The position numbers were made by a program, and so were the translations under genes. Under the pieces are notes generated by a model, which did no database searches, had not been told where the DNA came from, and worked only from the letters and a program-made list of their open reading frames with translations. From assembly GCA_020638635.1 (NCBI GenBank), contig JACKIE010000003.1, positions 1 to 64,000 on the forward strand: a stretch of DNA of 64,000 nucleotides. Reading direction: 5' to 3'. The number at the start of each line of letters is the position of its first letter. Within the stretch, counting starts at the first letter, position 1. Source of the DNA: Planctomycetota bacterium (GTDB taxonomy: Bacteria; Planctomycetota; UBA8742; UBA2392). Of the stretch, positions 62,604 to 64,000 are shown piece by piece.

Positions 62604-63713
62604 CTACGCCTTGGAGGCGCCGCGCTTCTTGGGCTTGCCCAGCAGCAAGTCGGTGAAGAACTGTGCGATGCCGCGCCGTTGCTTCTTCTCCAGCGCGGGC
62701 ACGTCCCAGTCTGGACGCTGCACGTCCTTGAGCAGCATGCGCACGATGTCGCGGCTGGTTACGCCATCGGCCTCGGCGTGGAAGTTGGTGAGGATGCGGT
62801 GGTGCATGGCGGGCAGCGCGATCGCGCGGATGTCGTCGGGCAGGGCCTCGTCGCGCCCTTCCAGGGCGGCGCGGGCCTTGGCGCCCAGGATCAACGCCTG
62901 GGTGGCGCGGGGGCTGCCGCCGCACTCGACCAGGTCCTCGATGTCGGGGTTGAACTTGTTCTCCGGGCGCGTGGCGCGCACCAGGCTGATAGCGTACTTC
63001 AAGGTGTCGTCGCGCATGTTGATGCGGCGCACGACTTCCAGCATGCGCAGCACTTTCTCGGCGCTCATCAAGGTTTGCACCGGCGGCATTTCACGACTGG
63101 TGGTGCGGTACAGCATTTCCATTTCGTCGTGCTGGGTCGGGTAATCCACCAGTACCGTGAACATGAAGCGGTCCAGCGCCGCCGCCGGCAGCACGTAGGT
63201 GCCTTCTTGTTCAATGGGGTTCTGGGTGGCCATCACGAAGTATGGACGCGGCAGCGGGTAGCGTTTGCCGGCCACCGTGACGGCGTACTCTTCCATGGCT
63301 TCCAGCAATGCCGCCTGGGTCTTGGGGGGCGTGCGGTTGATTTCGTCGGCCAGCACGAAGTTGGCGAAGATCGGCCCGCCCATGAACTGGAAACCGCGCT
63401 CGCCCTTTTCACCGACCAGCACGTCGCTGCCGCAGATGTCGCTGGGCATCAGGTCGGGCGTGAACTGGATGCGGTTGAACTCGAGGCCCAGGATTTCGGA
63501 CAACGTGCTGATCAGCAGCGTCTTGGCCAGCCCGGGCACGCCAAGCAGCAGTACGTGACCGCCGGCGAAGAAGGCCGTCAGCACCTGCTCGATTACGTCT
63601 TCCTGACCGACGATGCGCTTGGCCAGTTCGGCGCGGATGGCCTTGTGGGCCTCGCCGATTTCGCCAAGTACGCGGTAGTCGTCGCCGGAAAGTGCGGGCT
63701 GATCCTGTGCCAT
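62604..63713 (-). CDS. MoxR-family AAA+ ATPase (copy 2)
   Basis: 369 aa from ATG 63713, with AGGGA shortly before it. Motifs: Walker A GVPGLAKTLLI, Walker B FVLADEINRTPPKTQ, sensor 1 VMATQNPIEQEGTYVLP, and DRFMFTVLVDYPTQ. Strongly similar to the copy at 35651 but with a longer C-terminus (LEKKQRRGIAQFFTDLLLGK). Its VWA/DUF58 partners are not downstream here (a small unrelated gene follows), so they may be the VWA protein at 53059 or others outside the window. Confidence 0.95.
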   Translation of the reverse strand: MAQDQPALSGDDYRVLGEIGEAHKAIRAELAKRIVGQEDVIEQVLTAFFAGGHVLLLGVPGLAKTLLISTLSEILGLEFNRIQFTPDLMPSDICGSDVLVGEKGERGFQFMGGPIFANFVLADEINRTPPKTQAALLEAMEEYAVTVAGKRYPLPRPYFVMATQNPIEQEGTYVLPAAALDRFMFTVLVDYPTQHDEMEMLYRTTSREMPPVQTLMSAEKVLRMLEVVRRINMRDDTLKYAISLVRATRPENKFNPDIEDLVECGGSPRATQALILGAKARAALEGRDEALPDDIRAIALPAMHHRILTNFHAEADGVTSRDIVRMLLKDVQRPDWDVPALEKKQRRGIAQFFTDLLLGKPKKRGASKA

Positions 63714-63733
63714 GGGTTCCCTAACGTGCTGCG

Positions 63734-63763
63734 CTATTATGGAAACGCAAAGCGTGACCACAA
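63734..63763 (-). promoter_or_regulatory. Putative promoter of the second moxR gene
   Basis: Minus strand TTGTGG (63763-63758), 18-base spacer, TAATAG (63739-63734), 20 bases before the ATG at 63713. The -10 differs from TATAAT at two or three positions. Confidence 0.4.
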
Positions 63764-64000
63764 GCCGAGATAAATCCAGCGAACCGAAACGATTCAAGCC
63801 CGTTTTTTCAGGCTGCTCCCCCGTTGCGGCACGCCATTTGATGCATCCGGTGCATGGGCCGAGAAGGGCTCCGTGCGGGCCGTTTTTGCTACGGCGCAGA
63901 CACCCGCCGGGCTCATGCGTTACCGAAAGGTAGCATTGCGACCGTCGCCGGGTGGGCTAAAGTAGACTGTAGTATCGGCCGTTCCCCACCCCGGTCGCTG
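63764..64000. other. Right-edge intergenic region with possible rightward promoter
   Basis: No gene is supported in these 237 bases. TTGCGA (63936-63941), a 16-base spacer and TAAAGT (63958-63963) could be a plus-strand promoter for a gene beyond the window. CGCCGGG and GCCCG words suggest further repeats. Confidence 0.3.

Overview
The window is GC-rich, densely coded bacterial chromosome (48 protein genes supported, one cut by the left edge). No rRNA, tRNA, CRISPR array, transposase or phage gene was seen. The gene content suggests a Gram-negative-type member of the Planctomycetota or a close PVC relative. It has a secretin with PilM/PilN-type partners, a long YidC with a periplasmic domain, several large MoxR/DUF58/VWA membrane-protein genes, a eukaryote-like Ser/Thr kinase, and many palindromic intergenic repeats of kinds I associate with that group. 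This placement is an inference from content and memory, not a phylogenetic result.

Layout. 1-9528 (minus strand): an envelope machine made of a PilM-PilN fusion, a PilO-like anchor, a membrane-anchored protein with EF-hand loops, and a lipoprotein secretin with its own promoter; a truncated exported protein follows. 9688-17106 (minus): a compact operon with overlapping stops and starts. It holds a signal-peptidase-like protein without its catalytic dyad, phosphatidylserine decarboxylase, two tandem paralogous exported proteins, phosphatidylserine synthase, a Sua5/arginine-phosphatase fusion, RpiB and a protein of unknown function with an HWDTDG motif. 17205-24284: a Ser/Thr kinase, an alpha/beta hydrolase with a duplicated 3' end, YidC, MnmE, a thioesterase and NAD(P)HX epimerase.

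24358-41737 (minus): two anchored hypothetical proteins, HolA, and a long run read in the order HEAT-repeat protein, beta-propeller protein, MoxR ATPase, membrane HEAT-like protein, DUF58, BatA-like VWA, giant VWA protein. 41966-51611: RsmB-type methyltransferase, small unknown and DinB-like proteins, a RimK-type ligase, a membrane protein, a CPA-type antiporter with an RCK domain, ThiC, and a second DinB-like protein. 51956-63713: PdxA with a VWA protein, AsnS, a HAD-like protein, GatB, a NUDIX hydrolase, a membrane permease-like protein, a metallophosphoesterase, a small hypothetical protein and a second MoxR.

The most unusual feature is between the genes. Many gaps between co-directional genes are filled almost from stop codon to start codon by imperfect palindromes whose arms are tandem copies of short words (for example GGTTGTAG, CAGGTTTCAG, GGATTTTG, TTGGTAA, CACGAAG). 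Some carry a common AACAGCA-like edge, and several abut start codons that have no visible Shine-Dalgarno sequence. By contrast, the 9688-17106 operon contains none of the long word-arm palindromes. I consider this patterned intercistronic repeat set, and the secretin/PilMN/EF-hand machine, the best candidates for undescribed biology here.
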